A stretch of DNA of 64,000 nucleotides, from the NCBI RefSeq assembly GCF_002949735.1, contig NZ_CP026681.1, positions 1,054,001 to 1,118,000 of the forward strand, given 5' to 3'. Under the pieces are notes generated by a model that saw nothing but the letters and a program-made list of their open reading frames with translations, was not told the DNA's origin and ran no database searches. A program made the position numbers and the translations under genes. This document shows positions 7,943 to 15,594 of the stretch, in pieces. This DNA is from Nostoc sp. 'Peltigera membranacea cyanobiont' N6 (lineage in GTDB: Bacteria > Cyanobacteriota > Cyanobacteriia > Cyanobacteriales > Nostocaceae). The first letter of the stretch is position 1. Each line of letters starts with the position of its first letter.

Positions 7943-8458
7943 CTATTTCTGGATAACTACTGGTGTTCCTATGGATGCCCACTCAAATAGCCATTTTGCA
8001 TGTTTAGGTGAGAGATTCACACAGCCGTGGCTGACTGGAGTGCCAAATCTTTTATGCCAGTAAGCACCGTGAATACCGTAATTACCTTGGTAAAACATCA
8101 CATAAGGAACGTTGTCAACGTTGTAGTCTTCTCCGCGCATCCGCGTAGTTTTGAACTTAGATTGAATTTTAAAAGTACCAACAAGAGTGGGAGTAGCTTT
8201 TTTGCCAGAGGAAATTGCACTTCCATAAACCACTCTGTCACCTTCCCAAGCTATTAAGCGTTGCTTTGAAAGATCAATTTGAATCCAACGCTTATCTGAT
8301 TGTTGTAATGTCTGGATGGTTTGTGCAATCACTTGCTCTTTGGAATTCGCCCAAACTTCACTTGTTCCAGTAGTAGTAAAAACACTTAAAGAAAGTGCTG
8401 TACCAGTAAGGAGTATTTTTAAGCGACGCACCCAGTCAGAATAAATAAGTCTGTTCAT
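7943..8458 (-). CDS. L,D-transpeptidase (YkuD family), copy 2
   Basis: 171 residues. The same catalytic block as the neighbouring copy (HGAYWHKRFGTPVSHGCVNL) with His, Ser and Cys intact, preceded by the family's IDLSKQRLIAWEGDRVVY strand pair. A signal segment follows a basic N-terminus (VRRLKILLTGTALSLSVF). I chose the ATG at 8458; an in-frame GTG at 8479 would add seven residues. It acts in periplasmic peptidoglycan cross-linking. It is separated from copy 1 by about 480 non-coding bases holding only a hairpin, so the two are probably separate transcription units. Confidence 0.9.
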   Translation of the reverse strand: MNRLIYSDWVRRLKILLTGTALSLSVFTTTGTSEVWANSKEQVIAQTIQTLQQSDKRWIQIDLSKQRLIAWEGDRVVYGSAISSGKKATPTLVGTFKIQSKFKTTRMRGEDYNVDNVPYVMFYQGNYGIHGAYWHKRFGTPVSHGCVNLSPKHAKWLFEWASIGTPVVIQK

Positions 8459-8571
8459 TTTAGATACACTCACACTCAAATCATCAGGTATTGAGAAACT
8501 TATCAGGTTTCACTTTTATTTCCTTATCCACTACTTTAATAGACGTTAATTTTTGATGATTTGATTCTAAT

Positions 8572-9204
8572 TTAACCTAACTGTTGCATGAGTTTTTTTG
8601 CCCTAGATGCGATCGCTTCCCAATTTCCCTCTGTGACAAGCTTTTTGGTAAATAATTCACCGCTCAAACCGACAGCGATCGCTCCTGCTTGCAAAAATTC
8701 TTTGGCATTTTCTAGAGTCACCCCGCCAGTAGGAATTAAGGGAATCTGACCTAGTGGCCCTTGCAAACTTTTGATATAATCAGCCCCTCCCACTGCTTGT
8801 ACGGGAAACACTTTTACACAACTAGCGCCCTGACTCCAAGCGGTAACAATTTCTGTAGGAGTCAGCGCCCCTGGAACGATAGGTACATTTTTTTCTTGGG
8901 CTGCTTGAATCATTACGGGATCGACATGGGGGGTGAAGAGGAATTGACCCCCAGATGCGATCGCTTCTTCTAGCTGCTGCACATTGAATAACGTACCAGT
9001 ACCAATAGTACAGGCTGGTAATTCTGAGCGTAGTTGACTGATTAGTTCCCCAGCGCGATCGCTATTCCAGGTAATCTCAATAAGCTGCATTCCCCCAGAT
9101 GCTACAGCCATTGCCATTTTTTGTCCCACTTCGATTTTAGGGGCGCGGATGACTGCGATCGCTCTATGTCTTTGCAACTGTGATAACCAAATTTGATTGG
9201 GCAT
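8572..9204 (-). CDS. eda: KDPG/KHG aldolase
   Basis: 210 residues matching 2-keto-3-deoxy-6-phosphogluconate / 4-hydroxy-2-oxoglutarate aldolase. Visible active-site elements are Glu in LIEITWNS, the phosphate/substrate loops GTGTLF and PTGGV, and the Schiff-base Lys in CVKVFPVQA. It cleaves KDPG to pyruvate and glyceraldehyde-3-phosphate in the Entner-Doudoroff route, which operates in cyanobacteria, in the cytoplasm. It stands alone; no edd or glucose dehydrogenase neighbour is seen. Confidence 0.92.
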   Translation of the reverse strand: MPNQIWLSQLQRHRAIAVIRAPKIEVGQKMAMAVASGGMQLIEITWNSDRAGELISQLRSELPACTIGTGTLFNVQQLEEAIASGGQFLFTPHVDPVMIQAAQEKNVPIVPGALTPTEIVTAWSQGASCVKVFPVQAVGGADYIKSLQGPLGQIPLIPTGGVTLENAKEFLQAGAIAVGLSGELFTKKLVTEGNWEAIASRAKKLMQQLG

Positions 9205-9354
9205 TTTAACTGGAAATTAAGGATTAGTCGCCTGATTTTGCAACATTACATTACTTTAGAGACAGTCTCTGAAAAGCCAGCTTAATTCTTCTAGTAGAGG
9301 AGAGAGGTAAGTAAAAAGGCATATACTGCAATTACCAAGCAATAGTTTAATAAG

Positions 9355-9387
9355 CTCCTAGTTCAAGACCTACTAGGAGTTTTTTTT
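9355..9387 (+). terminator. Orphan rho-independent terminator, possible end of a small RNA
   Basis: An 8-bp perfect stem (CTCCTAGT with ACTAGGAG) followed by eight T on the plus strand. No protein gene on the plus strand precedes it: the nearest one upstream ends before 6.3 kb, and eda points the other way. It may end a small RNA transcribed from a promoter in 9205-9350, divergent from eda. Confidence 0.6.
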
Positions 9388-9537
9388 ATCTCAGTGGAGG
9401 CAAATATCAATAAACCTAGTTGTGATTAAGCTATTCCTCATGGATATTCATGATTAATTCTGATGGTAGATGGAATCAAAAGATTAAGATTGATAATATG
9501 TAGCTGTGAGTGAAAAACGTTTACCGAATTAATAACA

Positions 9538-9810
9538 ATGAATATTCTTGCTTGGATTGTTTTAGGTCTAATTGCTGGTGCGATCGCTAAGGCTATCTAC
9601 CCCGGTCATCAAGGCGGCGGAATCCTGGGAACTATCGTATTAGGAATCATCGGTGCTTTTGTTGGCGGTAGCTTAGGAGTGTTTTTTAGTACAGGAACGT
9701 TAAGTCTAGCAGCTCCGACCCTCAGTATTCCTGGCATTGCAGTAGCAGTCCTTGGTGCAATTGTTGCAGTTTTCCTGTGGAATTTAATAACCAACCGCAG
9801 TGCTGTATAA
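9538..9810 (+). CDS. GlsB/YeaQ/YmgE family stress-response membrane protein
   Basis: 90 residues, three hydrophobic helices with the family signature: GLIAGAIAKAIYPG and GGGILGTIVLGIIGAFVGG. Members are small inner-membrane proteins, sometimes called transglycosylase-associated, often induced by general stress; the biochemical role is unknown. Start is ATG at 9538. A strong terminator follows, so it is a single-gene unit. Confidence 0.88.
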   Translation: MNILAWIVLGLIAGAIAKAIYPGHQGGGILGTIVLGIIGAFVGGSLGVFFSTGTLSLAAPTLSIPGIAVAVLGAIVAVFLWNLITNRSAV

Positions 9811-9879
9811 GAGCAAAATTGCGGATAATGAGTGAAGGGAATTTAGTAAATTCATTTAACTATTGTGAATTAAATAGAA

Positions 9880-9921
9880 AAATAGCGTCCGCCTGTTATT
9901 ATGGTGACGCTATTTTTTTAA
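9880..9921 (+). terminator. Terminator of the GlsB-like gene
   Basis: Perfect 10-bp stem (AAATAGCGTC with GACGCTATTT) and a T-run, 70 bases after the stop codon. Confidence 0.8.
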
Positions 9922-10245
9922 TTATTGATAAATAAAAATTTGTAGGGTTTTAATGGTGTGCGATCGCTCAGTATAAATTTTTATTAAAAGTCTTAATTAG
10001 CTCTAAGAATTCCTATACCAGCTTCTCTTTCAATATAATCTGCCACTCTCTCCCCGTTTTTCAGAGAAATGCACCATACTCTGATGTGAAATAACAGCAA
10101 AGTTAGGTCTAATTTAAATAAGTATAAATACGCTAAAGTCTATAGATTTAATAAAATTTTCAATAAGTTGCACTGCTCGATACACACAAAGCAACGATGT
10201 TTGGTTAAGCTGTAAGCGCTATGATTAGAGTTTATTGAACGTCTT

Positions 10246-11076
10246 ATGCACTGGTTATTATCCGGGCCGTTGAGTACTGAAGAATTGACGGTTAACATTG
10301 CAGGGTTGCCTGCATCGTTACAAGGTAAGAAGCTGGTGCAGTTGTCAGATTTCCACTACGATGGTTTGCGGCTGTCGGAAGATATGCTAGAAAAAGCGAT
10401 CGCAGTTACTAACGAAGCTAAACCAGATTTAATTTTATTAACTGGTGACTACGTAACTGACGATCCGACACCGATTCACCAACTGATACTTCGACTCAAA
10501 CATCTGCAAAGTCGCAGTGGTATCTATGCGGCTCTTGGCAATCATGATATACATTACAAAAATGCCAAATCAGAAGTTACAGATGCCCTTACTAGCATTG
10601 GAATTCACGTCCTTTGGAACGAAATTGCCTATCCACTAGGAAAAGAATTGCCAATTGTTGGACTCGCTGATAGCTGGTCGCGGGAATTCTACCCCGCACC
10701 GGTCATGAATCAACTAAACCCCGACACACCCTGCATCGTTTTATCCCACAACCCAGATACTGCGGAGATACTGCAAGCATGGCGAGTTGATTTACAATTA
10801 TCTGGTCATACTCACGGTGGTCAAATCGTGATTCCCGGATTTGGCCCGGCGGCGTTGGCTTACAGCAAGATTACAAAAAACATCCCCTTAGCAGTGCGCC
10901 GTCGAGTGCCATTCCTAGAAGTAAATGTTTCTGTAGTCAAGCATTGGGAATGGGCACAGGGTTTCCATCGCATCGGAAAAAATCAGATGTATGTCAATCG
11001 TGGTTTGGGAACTTATCTCCCAGGACGCTTATTTTGTCGCCCAGAAGTTACTATCATCACGCTACAAGGTGAGTAA
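10246..11076 (+). CDS. Metallophosphoesterase (YkuE-like), copy 1
   Basis: 276 residues with all calcineurin-like metal motifs: SDFHYDG, LLTGDYVTD, GNHDIH, SHNPD and the C-terminal GHTHGGQ. The last motif and overall length fit the YkuE / UDP-2,3-diacylglucosamine-pyrophosphatase-like subgroup, but the substrate here is unknown. No start is available further upstream in frame, because a stop lies 24 bases before the ATG. The upstream sequence TAAGCTGTAAGCGCT is also found before copy 2, so the duplication included the promoter side. Copy 2 follows after a 315-base gap. Confidence 0.88.
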   Translation: MHWLLSGPLSTEELTVNIAGLPASLQGKKLVQLSDFHYDGLRLSEDMLEKAIAVTNEAKPDLILLTGDYVTDDPTPIHQLILRLKHLQSRSGIYAALGNHDIHYKNAKSEVTDALTSIGIHVLWNEIAYPLGKELPIVGLADSWSREFYPAPVMNQLNPDTPCIVLSHNPDTAEILQAWRVDLQLSGHTHGGQIVIPGFGPAALAYSKITKNIPLAVRRRVPFLEVNVSVVKHWEWAQGFHRIGKNQMYVNRGLGTYLPGRLFCRPEVTIITLQGE

Positions 11077-11142
11077 GTAATTCAAACTTCAAAATTAAAA
11101 AACGGAATAGCAGCAGGTATTTTGGCTAATGAATGCCTGCAC

Positions 11143-11220
11143 GATCCCCCCTAACCCCCTTTCAAAAGGGGGGAATAAGAGTCTTAAGGTCCCCCTTTTG
11201 AAGGGGGATTTAGGGGAATC
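11143..11220. repeat. Inverted repeat of C/G-runs (MITE-like)
   Basis: Nested arms GATCCCCCCTAACCCCCTTT and AAGGGGGATTTAGGGGAATC with an inner AAAAGGGGGG / CCCCCTTTT pair. This is a familiar dispersed palindromic repeat type in Nostoc-like genomes. It lies between the two metallophosphoesterase genes. Confidence 0.7.
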
Positions 11221-11391
11221 TCCAAGTCTTAGGTGTATACAAAAAAACTTTTCAGACATCCTCTAAGGCAAAGTCTTCTTAGACTATCTTTAGATTTAAG
11301 CTAATTAGTTAATTTTTTTTGGAGTATATGACATAAATTATTGCAGTTTCTCAAGTTACATTTTTATTTTTGGTAAGCTGTAAGCGCTGGT

Positions 11392-12246
11392 ATGAGGAGT
11401 ATCGGTTGGCTTATGCATTGGTTATTTACGGGACATTTAAGAGTAGATAAAATCACGGTTAAGATTGCGGAACTTCCAGCATCTTTACAAGGTACAACGC
11501 TAGTGCAGTTGTCAGATTTTCACTACGATGGTTTGCGGCTGTCGGAAGAGATGTTAGAAAAAGCGATCGCACTTACTAACGAAGCTGAACCGGATTTAAT
11601 TCTGTTAACTGGTGACTATGTAACTGACGATCCGACACCGATTCACCAATTGGTGCATCGACTCAAACATCTGCAAAGTCGCTGTGGTATCTACGCTGTA
11701 CTGGGTAATCACGATATCTATTACAGCCATTCAAAAGCAGAAGTTACACAGGCGTTAACTAGCATTGGGGTGCATGTGCTTTGGAATGAAATCGCCTATC
11801 CATTCGGAAAAGAATTACCATTGGTGGGACTAGCTGATTATTGGTCACGGGAATTTTACCCCGCACCAGTCATGAATCAACTAGATTCTATTACACCCCG
11901 CATTGTTTTATCCCATAACCCAGATACAGCGAAGATACTGCAACAATGGCGCGTAGATTTGCAATTATCCGGTCATACCCACGGCGGGCACATTGTAATT
12001 CCTGGCATTGGCCCTGTAGTTTTCTATTATAAAAAGTTACTCAAACAAATTCCCAAAAAATTACGGCGTTGGGTAACATTTTTTCTAGGAGACTGTTCTA
12101 AAGTTGTGCGATATTGGGAGTGGGCGCAAGGGTTTCACAAGGTGCAAGAAAATCAACTATATGTCAATCGGGGTTTAGGAACTTATAAACCAGGACGTTT
12201 ATTTTGCCCGCCAGAAGTGACTGTAATTACCTTAGTTGGTCATTAG
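11392..12246 (+). CDS. Metallophosphoesterase (YkuE-like), copy 2
   Basis: 284 residues, a tandem paralogue of the preceding enzyme with about 75% matching residues by eye. The motifs SDFHYDG, LTGDYVTD, GNHDIYY, SHNPD and GHTHGGH are intact; the last position is His instead of Gln. The start ATG gives eight extra residues compared with copy 1, in a region where copy 1 has a stop, so copy 1 may have lost the original start. Divergence is greatest around residues 205-235. Both copies keep the metal ligands, so both are probably active. Confidence 0.88.
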   Translation: MRSIGWLMHWLFTGHLRVDKITVKIAELPASLQGTTLVQLSDFHYDGLRLSEEMLEKAIALTNEAEPDLILLTGDYVTDDPTPIHQLVHRLKHLQSRCGIYAVLGNHDIYYSHSKAEVTQALTSIGVHVLWNEIAYPFGKELPLVGLADYWSREFYPAPVMNQLDSITPRIVLSHNPDTAKILQQWRVDLQLSGHTHGGHIVIPGIGPVVFYYKKLLKQIPKKLRRWVTFFLGDCSKVVRYWEWAQGFHKVQENQLYVNRGLGTYKPGRLFCPPEVTVITLVGH

Positions 12247-12304
12247 TCATTGGTCATTAGTCATTGGTCATTAGTCATTAGTCATTGGTCATTGGTTATT
12301 GGTC
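12241..12304. repeat. Heptanucleotide tandem repeat (STRR)
   Basis: About eight units of TCATTAG / TCATTGG directly after the stop codon of metallophosphoesterase copy 2. This is the short tandemly repeated repetitive sequence type of filamentous cyanobacteria. Confidence 0.85.
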
Positions 12305-12348
12305 TAAATAAATGACAAAGCACAAAGGACAAATGACACTAAAAGCAG

Positions 12349-12397
12349 AAACCGCCGGAAGCTACGATGGATAAATATCAGCAGCTTGGGGCGGTTT
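12349..12397 (+). terminator. Long hairpin after the metallophosphoesterases
   Basis: Outer arms AAACCGCC / GGCGGTTT and inner arms AAGCT / AGCTT form one interrupted stem. The T-run is short (TTTATT), so this may be a terminator or simply a repeat. Confidence 0.4.
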
Positions 12398-12744
12398 ATT
12401 GAAGATTGGAGAATTCAGAAGTAAGTAACTCAACTAAGGTGGACAGTATTCGCTATCGCTCTACTCAGAATTGCACATCCCACCAACATTCTAACTAGGC
12501 AGGCATTTTCTGGCTGTGCGTCTTAAAACCTCCAAAACAACTCATTGAACTAAAGGCAAAATTCATTGAATGGATGCCACAACTTCAGAGCGATCGCAGT
12601 GTTATTAGAGCAGAAGGCACAGGCTCTAATATGAAAGTTTTTAGTAACTTTTAACCTATTTGTACCTTGCTCTTAATCTAGCATCATGTTTATTCAGTTC
12701 AATCCATCTTTACGAAACTTAAATTTTTTCGACCTGGTGTTCTA
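12398..12744. other. Non-coding stretch with a possible gene remnant
   Basis: About 350 bases with no intact gene. From 12499 to 12655 the plus strand reads as an open frame without a start codon (LKPPKQLIELKAKF, then EWMPQLQSDRS), ending in TAA. Its codon use looks protein-like, so it may be the 3' end of a decayed gene. I do not recognise the family. Confidence 0.3.
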
Positions 12745-12868
12745 GGGGACTTCCAACAAATAAATTACCCAATCTTGTGGTGTGGGCATCTTGCCCGCCC
12801 ATATACAAGGGCGGGCAAGATGCCCACCCCACAAGAAGTAGTTGAGTATTTTTTTATTTCGAAGTCCC
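12745..12868. mobile_element. IS630-type MITE, copy B (124 bp)
   Basis: Terminal inverted repeats GGGGACTTCC and CGAAGTCCC, bounded by TA on both sides. The interior holds a strong hairpin (CTTGTGGTGTGGGCATCTTG and its complement). It shares ends and interior with 14055-14177 and ends with 2193-2300. It lies in the promoter-side gap of the deacetylase-like gene and cannot encode a transposase. Confidence 0.8.
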
Positions 12869-12944
12869 TAGTAGAAGGGAAAACTGTTCGTACTAGTGAC
12901 GATACAATAACATTCATTGTCTTGCTGCCAACTTTTTTCGTCCT

Positions 12945-13865
12945 ATGCTACCAGTCATCTATTCCGACGAATTTTTAGACCACAAGACTGGAAGATACCA
13001 TCCCGAAAAACCAGAACGTTTAAGTGCGATCGCCACCGCTCTAAAAGCTGCTACATTTGCAGATAAAATTGACTGGCGATCGCCCACACCAACATCAGAA
13101 CAGCCATCATTAATGTCTTCCTTGGTTAAGGCCCATAGCCCAGCCTACATCAAAAAACTTTGGCAAATCGCTTCTAGTGGTGGCGGCCCTTTGGATGGAG
13201 ATACGCCAGTTTCTCCACGTAGTTATGATGTGGCTTTGCTAGCAGTCAGTGCATGGCTAGATGGTGTTGAGGCTGTATTAGAGTCAGCTAATCCAGCTTT
13301 TGTACTAGCACGTCCCCCAGGACATCATGCAGAAAGTGATGCGGGGATGGGCTTTTGCCTATTTTCTAATGCTGCGATCGCGGCTTTATTTGCCCTCGAA
13401 CAACCCGGAGTTAATCGTGTCGCCATCCTCGATTGGGATGTGCATCACGGTAATGGTACGCAAGCGATCGTTGAAAGTGAAGCACGCATCGCCTACTGTT
13501 CCCTACATCAATATCCATGCTACCCCGGTACTGGGAGAGCAACAGAACGCGGCTTTCATAATAATGTATTAAATTTACCAGTCCGCCCTGGTAGCGATAT
13601 TGCCGAATATCAGCCACTATTTGAGAAACAGGTAGTACCATTTTTAGCCAACTTTCAGGCGGATTTACTGATTGTGAGTGCGGGTTATGATGGCAATGCC
13701 GCAGATCCTTTGGCAAGTATCAATTTACAGCCAGAAGACTACGCTTTATTTACTGATTATTGTCTAGGACTAACTCGTAAAATTCTTTTTGGCTTAGAAG
13801 GTGGTTACGATTTTGACACTCTTTCTCAATCAGTTGTAGCAACCATTGAGCGCTGTTTAGTTTAA
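12945..13865 (+). CDS. Histone-deacetylase-family protein
   Basis: 306 residues of the class II-like HDAC/acetoin-utilisation/acetylpolyamine amidohydrolase superfamily. Catalytic features visible: RPPGHHAESDAGMGFCLF (the His-His pair), ILDWDVHHGNGTQ (zinc ligands Asp and His), YDGNAADPLA (second Asp ligand) and LEGGYDF near the end. In bacteria such enzymes hydrolyse acetylated amines or lysines; the true substrate is open. It is cytoplasmic and a single gene. A MITE (12745-12868) occupies the upstream region and may affect its promoter. Confidence 0.9.
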   Translation: MLPVIYSDEFLDHKTGRYHPEKPERLSAIATALKAATFADKIDWRSPTPTSEQPSLMSSLVKAHSPAYIKKLWQIASSGGGPLDGDTPVSPRSYDVALLAVSAWLDGVEAVLESANPAFVLARPPGHHAESDAGMGFCLFSNAAIAALFALEQPGVNRVAILDWDVHHGNGTQAIVESEARIAYCSLHQYPCYPGTGRATERGFHNNVLNLPVRPGSDIAEYQPLFEKQVVPFLANFQADLLIVSAGYDGNAADPLASINLQPEDYALFTDYCLGLTRKILFGLEGGYDFDTLSQSVVATIERCLV

Positions 13866-14539
13866 CTAATTTAAAATCAAAAACAGGTTTAATCCTTATT
13901 TATGCCCTTTTTCTTTTATTGAAACAGAATTCAGAAGTCAGAATTCTGTAGGACTAGCGGATAGTACAGCGTAAAGCCTGGGCTTTAGACTTGTATCAAT
14001 ACTTTACGAGTGCTACGAGTAAGAACGGCTCAACGGAGTTTTACCGTAGCATTAGGGACTGACAAATAAAAAAATATTCCAAATTTTCTTGTGGGATGGG
14101 CAATCTTGCCTGTCCCCAATATTAGGACGGGCAAGATGCCCATCCCACAATGGATAATTTATTTCTTGGAAAGCCATTATTAGTGTGTACGTGCAATTTC
14201 GACGATCCAAATCTGGTGAGCCTCATCATATTAACAAGTTTATTAATATTGACCATATTTCTCATTAATAGATATTAAGTTAGCAGAAATAGAAGAGGCA
14301 AAGGTTTATTGAGCATGGGAGTAGAGGGAAAGTTGCATAAGTCTTTTCATTCTGCCCAATGCCCAATGACATTTTTTGTCAAGTTCATCGAATCTTCAGA
14401 AATAAAAAGTTTGAACGGGGTTCTGAAAGAGCTAAAGTTTTGTTAAGATGCAATTGCTAGTAGTTTCTCAGCGAAATTCACCTATCTGGGTGTGGAGAAA
14501 TAAAAAGCACTAGCAGCACAAAATTCAAAAGGTGAAGAA
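13866..14539. other. Non-coding stretch with a MITE
   Basis: About 670 bases without a supported gene. The main feature is the MITE at 14055-14177. A short GAATTC-centred repeat (CAGAATTCAGAAGTCAGAATTC) lies at 13926-13947. Confidence 0.5.
14055..14177. mobile_element. IS630-type MITE, copy C (about 123 bp)
   Basis: Read on the opposite strand, its ends and hairpin core (GGGATGGGCATCTTGCCCG) match copy B. TA dinucleotides lie at both borders (14053-14054 and 14178-14179). The ends are more eroded than in copy B. Confidence 0.75.
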
Positions 14540-14677
14540 ATGACCACCTACATTTTTTTTGATGAAGCCCTACGGATGTTGACCAACGCCTATTTGATAT
14601 CAGCAGTACTGTTAATAGCAGCTTCTGGTATAGGTTTGGTGGTAATTGAAACAATAGAAAAGGCAGGAGAACGCTAA
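14540..14677 (+). CDS. Small single-span membrane protein candidate (45 aa)
   Basis: ATG at 14540 preceded by an AAGGTGAAG sequence at ribosome-binding distance. The 45-residue product has a charged or aromatic N-terminus (MTTYIFFDEALRML), one clear transmembrane helix (LISAVLLIAASGIGLVVI) and an acidic/basic tail (ETIEKAGER). That composition is typical of small membrane proteins of cyanobacteria and unlikely by chance, but I do not recognise the family. It precedes terB by about 180 bases; the terB leader hairpin lies between. Confidence 0.5.
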   Translation: MTTYIFFDEALRMLTNAYLISAVLLIAASGIGLVVIETIEKAGER

Positions 14678-14764
14678 GTTTACAAATTGCAGTATAGTTT
14701 TTGCCAAAAACCATTGGGTGCAGGTGTTCGCTGTTGAGAAATCCTGGGAATACTAAAGGATGAA

Positions 14765-14848
14765 AGTCTCATAACGTTACAGTGTTACCTGTAAATCTAC
14801 CAAACATACAGGTAGCAGTAACGCTATTGAGACTCTAACCAAGGAGTC
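14765..14848 (+). promoter_or_regulatory. Leader with two mutually exclusive hairpins before terB
   Basis: Three nested helices form one long imperfect stem: AGTCTC (14765) with GAGACT (14829), CGTTAC (14775) with GTAACG (14818), and TACCTGT (14786) with ACAGGTA (14808). The last bases of that stem (GACTC, 14831-14835) can instead pair with GAGTC (14844-14848), which overlaps the AAGGAG ribosome-binding site of terB. The two states cannot coexist, the layout expected for translational control. A DNA-level palindromic operator is the alternative reading. Confidence 0.5.
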
Positions 14849-14854
14849 ACTATA

Positions 14855-15301
14855 ATGGGTATACTCGACGCTGTTTTGGGCACAGAAAACCAAAACCAAG
14901 CGGCACTCAATCCAGCCGAAGCCTTTGCTGTCATTGTTTTAATGGCAACAGCTTCAGACGGTTATCTCTCTGTTGAGCAGGCAAATTCTATCACTTTTGT
15001 GTTGTCTCGGATGAAACTTTTTAAAAGTTATCCCCATGAAATGATGGATAGGCTGTTTGACAAAATCTTGGCCATTCTCCAGGGTGATGGTTTTAATGCT
15101 TTATTCAATGCAGCAAAAGATTCTCTATCTCAAGACTTGCGAGAAGCAGCCTTTGCAGTAGCCACTGATTTTGTCTTAGCTGAAGGGATTGTAGCTGAAG
15201 AAGAAAAAAACTTCTTAAACGATCTATATCAAGCTTTAGACGTTTCTAGTGAGAGAGCAATGCAAATTGTGCAAGTAATCTTAATTAAAAACCGGGGATA
15301 G
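14855..15301 (+). CDS. TerB-family (tellurite-resistance-like) protein
   Basis: 148 residues, all-helical, with the TerB-like pattern of two repeated acidic metal-binding helices: AVIVLMATASDGYLSVEQ and FVLAEGIVAEEEKNFL. TerB-domain proteins bind divalent metal and are linked to membrane-associated stress responses; the name reflects the tellurite-resistance operon, not proven function here. AAGGAG lies 9 bases before the ATG. The leader holds a switch-like structure, and a strong terminator follows. No other ter genes are nearby. Confidence 0.82.
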   Translation: MGILDAVLGTENQNQAALNPAEAFAVIVLMATASDGYLSVEQANSITFVLSRMKLFKSYPHEMMDRLFDKILAILQGDGFNALFNAAKDSLSQDLREAAFAVATDFVLAEGIVAEEEKNFLNDLYQALDVSSERAMQIVQVILIKNRG

Positions 15302-15351
15302 AGCGATAAAATATATGCTTAATTAAACTATATAAATAGCTTATAAACAAA

Positions 15352-15389
15352 GTGTGCCAAAGAAGTTAAACTTCTTTGGCACGCTTTTT
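15352..15389 (+). terminator. Strong rho-independent terminator of terB-like gene
   Basis: A 14-base stem (GTGTGCCAAAGAAG with CTTCTTTGGCACGC), a 5-base loop and five T, 50 bases after the stop codon. Confidence 0.9.
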
Positions 15390-15594
15390 GATGTTCTTGT
15401 GGCTAGGCTTAGATTCGCAACTTTTTCGAGAAGTTACAAATTTAGGAATTAGGCACAATATATTCCCCAACCCCTTAAAAACGAGGATCTAGGTTTCAGA
15501 TTTTCAGTGCGTAAATCCTGAAATCTTGTTGTTCAATGTACTATTGTGTCATAATCCGATTTTCTAATTTTGAACTTTAAATTGTAAATTACTT

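Noticed and set aside
12241..12304. Possible CRISPR array
   Set aside because: Units are 7 bases, directly adjacent and without spacers: an STRR, not CRISPR. The same holds for the tracts at 23.7, 27.2, 44.7 and 53.6 kb.
12775..12978. Open frame of 67 codons across the MITE and the start of the deacetylase-like gene
   Set aside because: It is mostly MITE sequence and overlaps the real gene in another frame; no family resemblance.
14478..14714. 78-codon open frame on the minus strand near 14.6 kb
   Set aside because: Antisense to the small membrane-protein candidate; no ribosome-binding site and no recognisable pattern.
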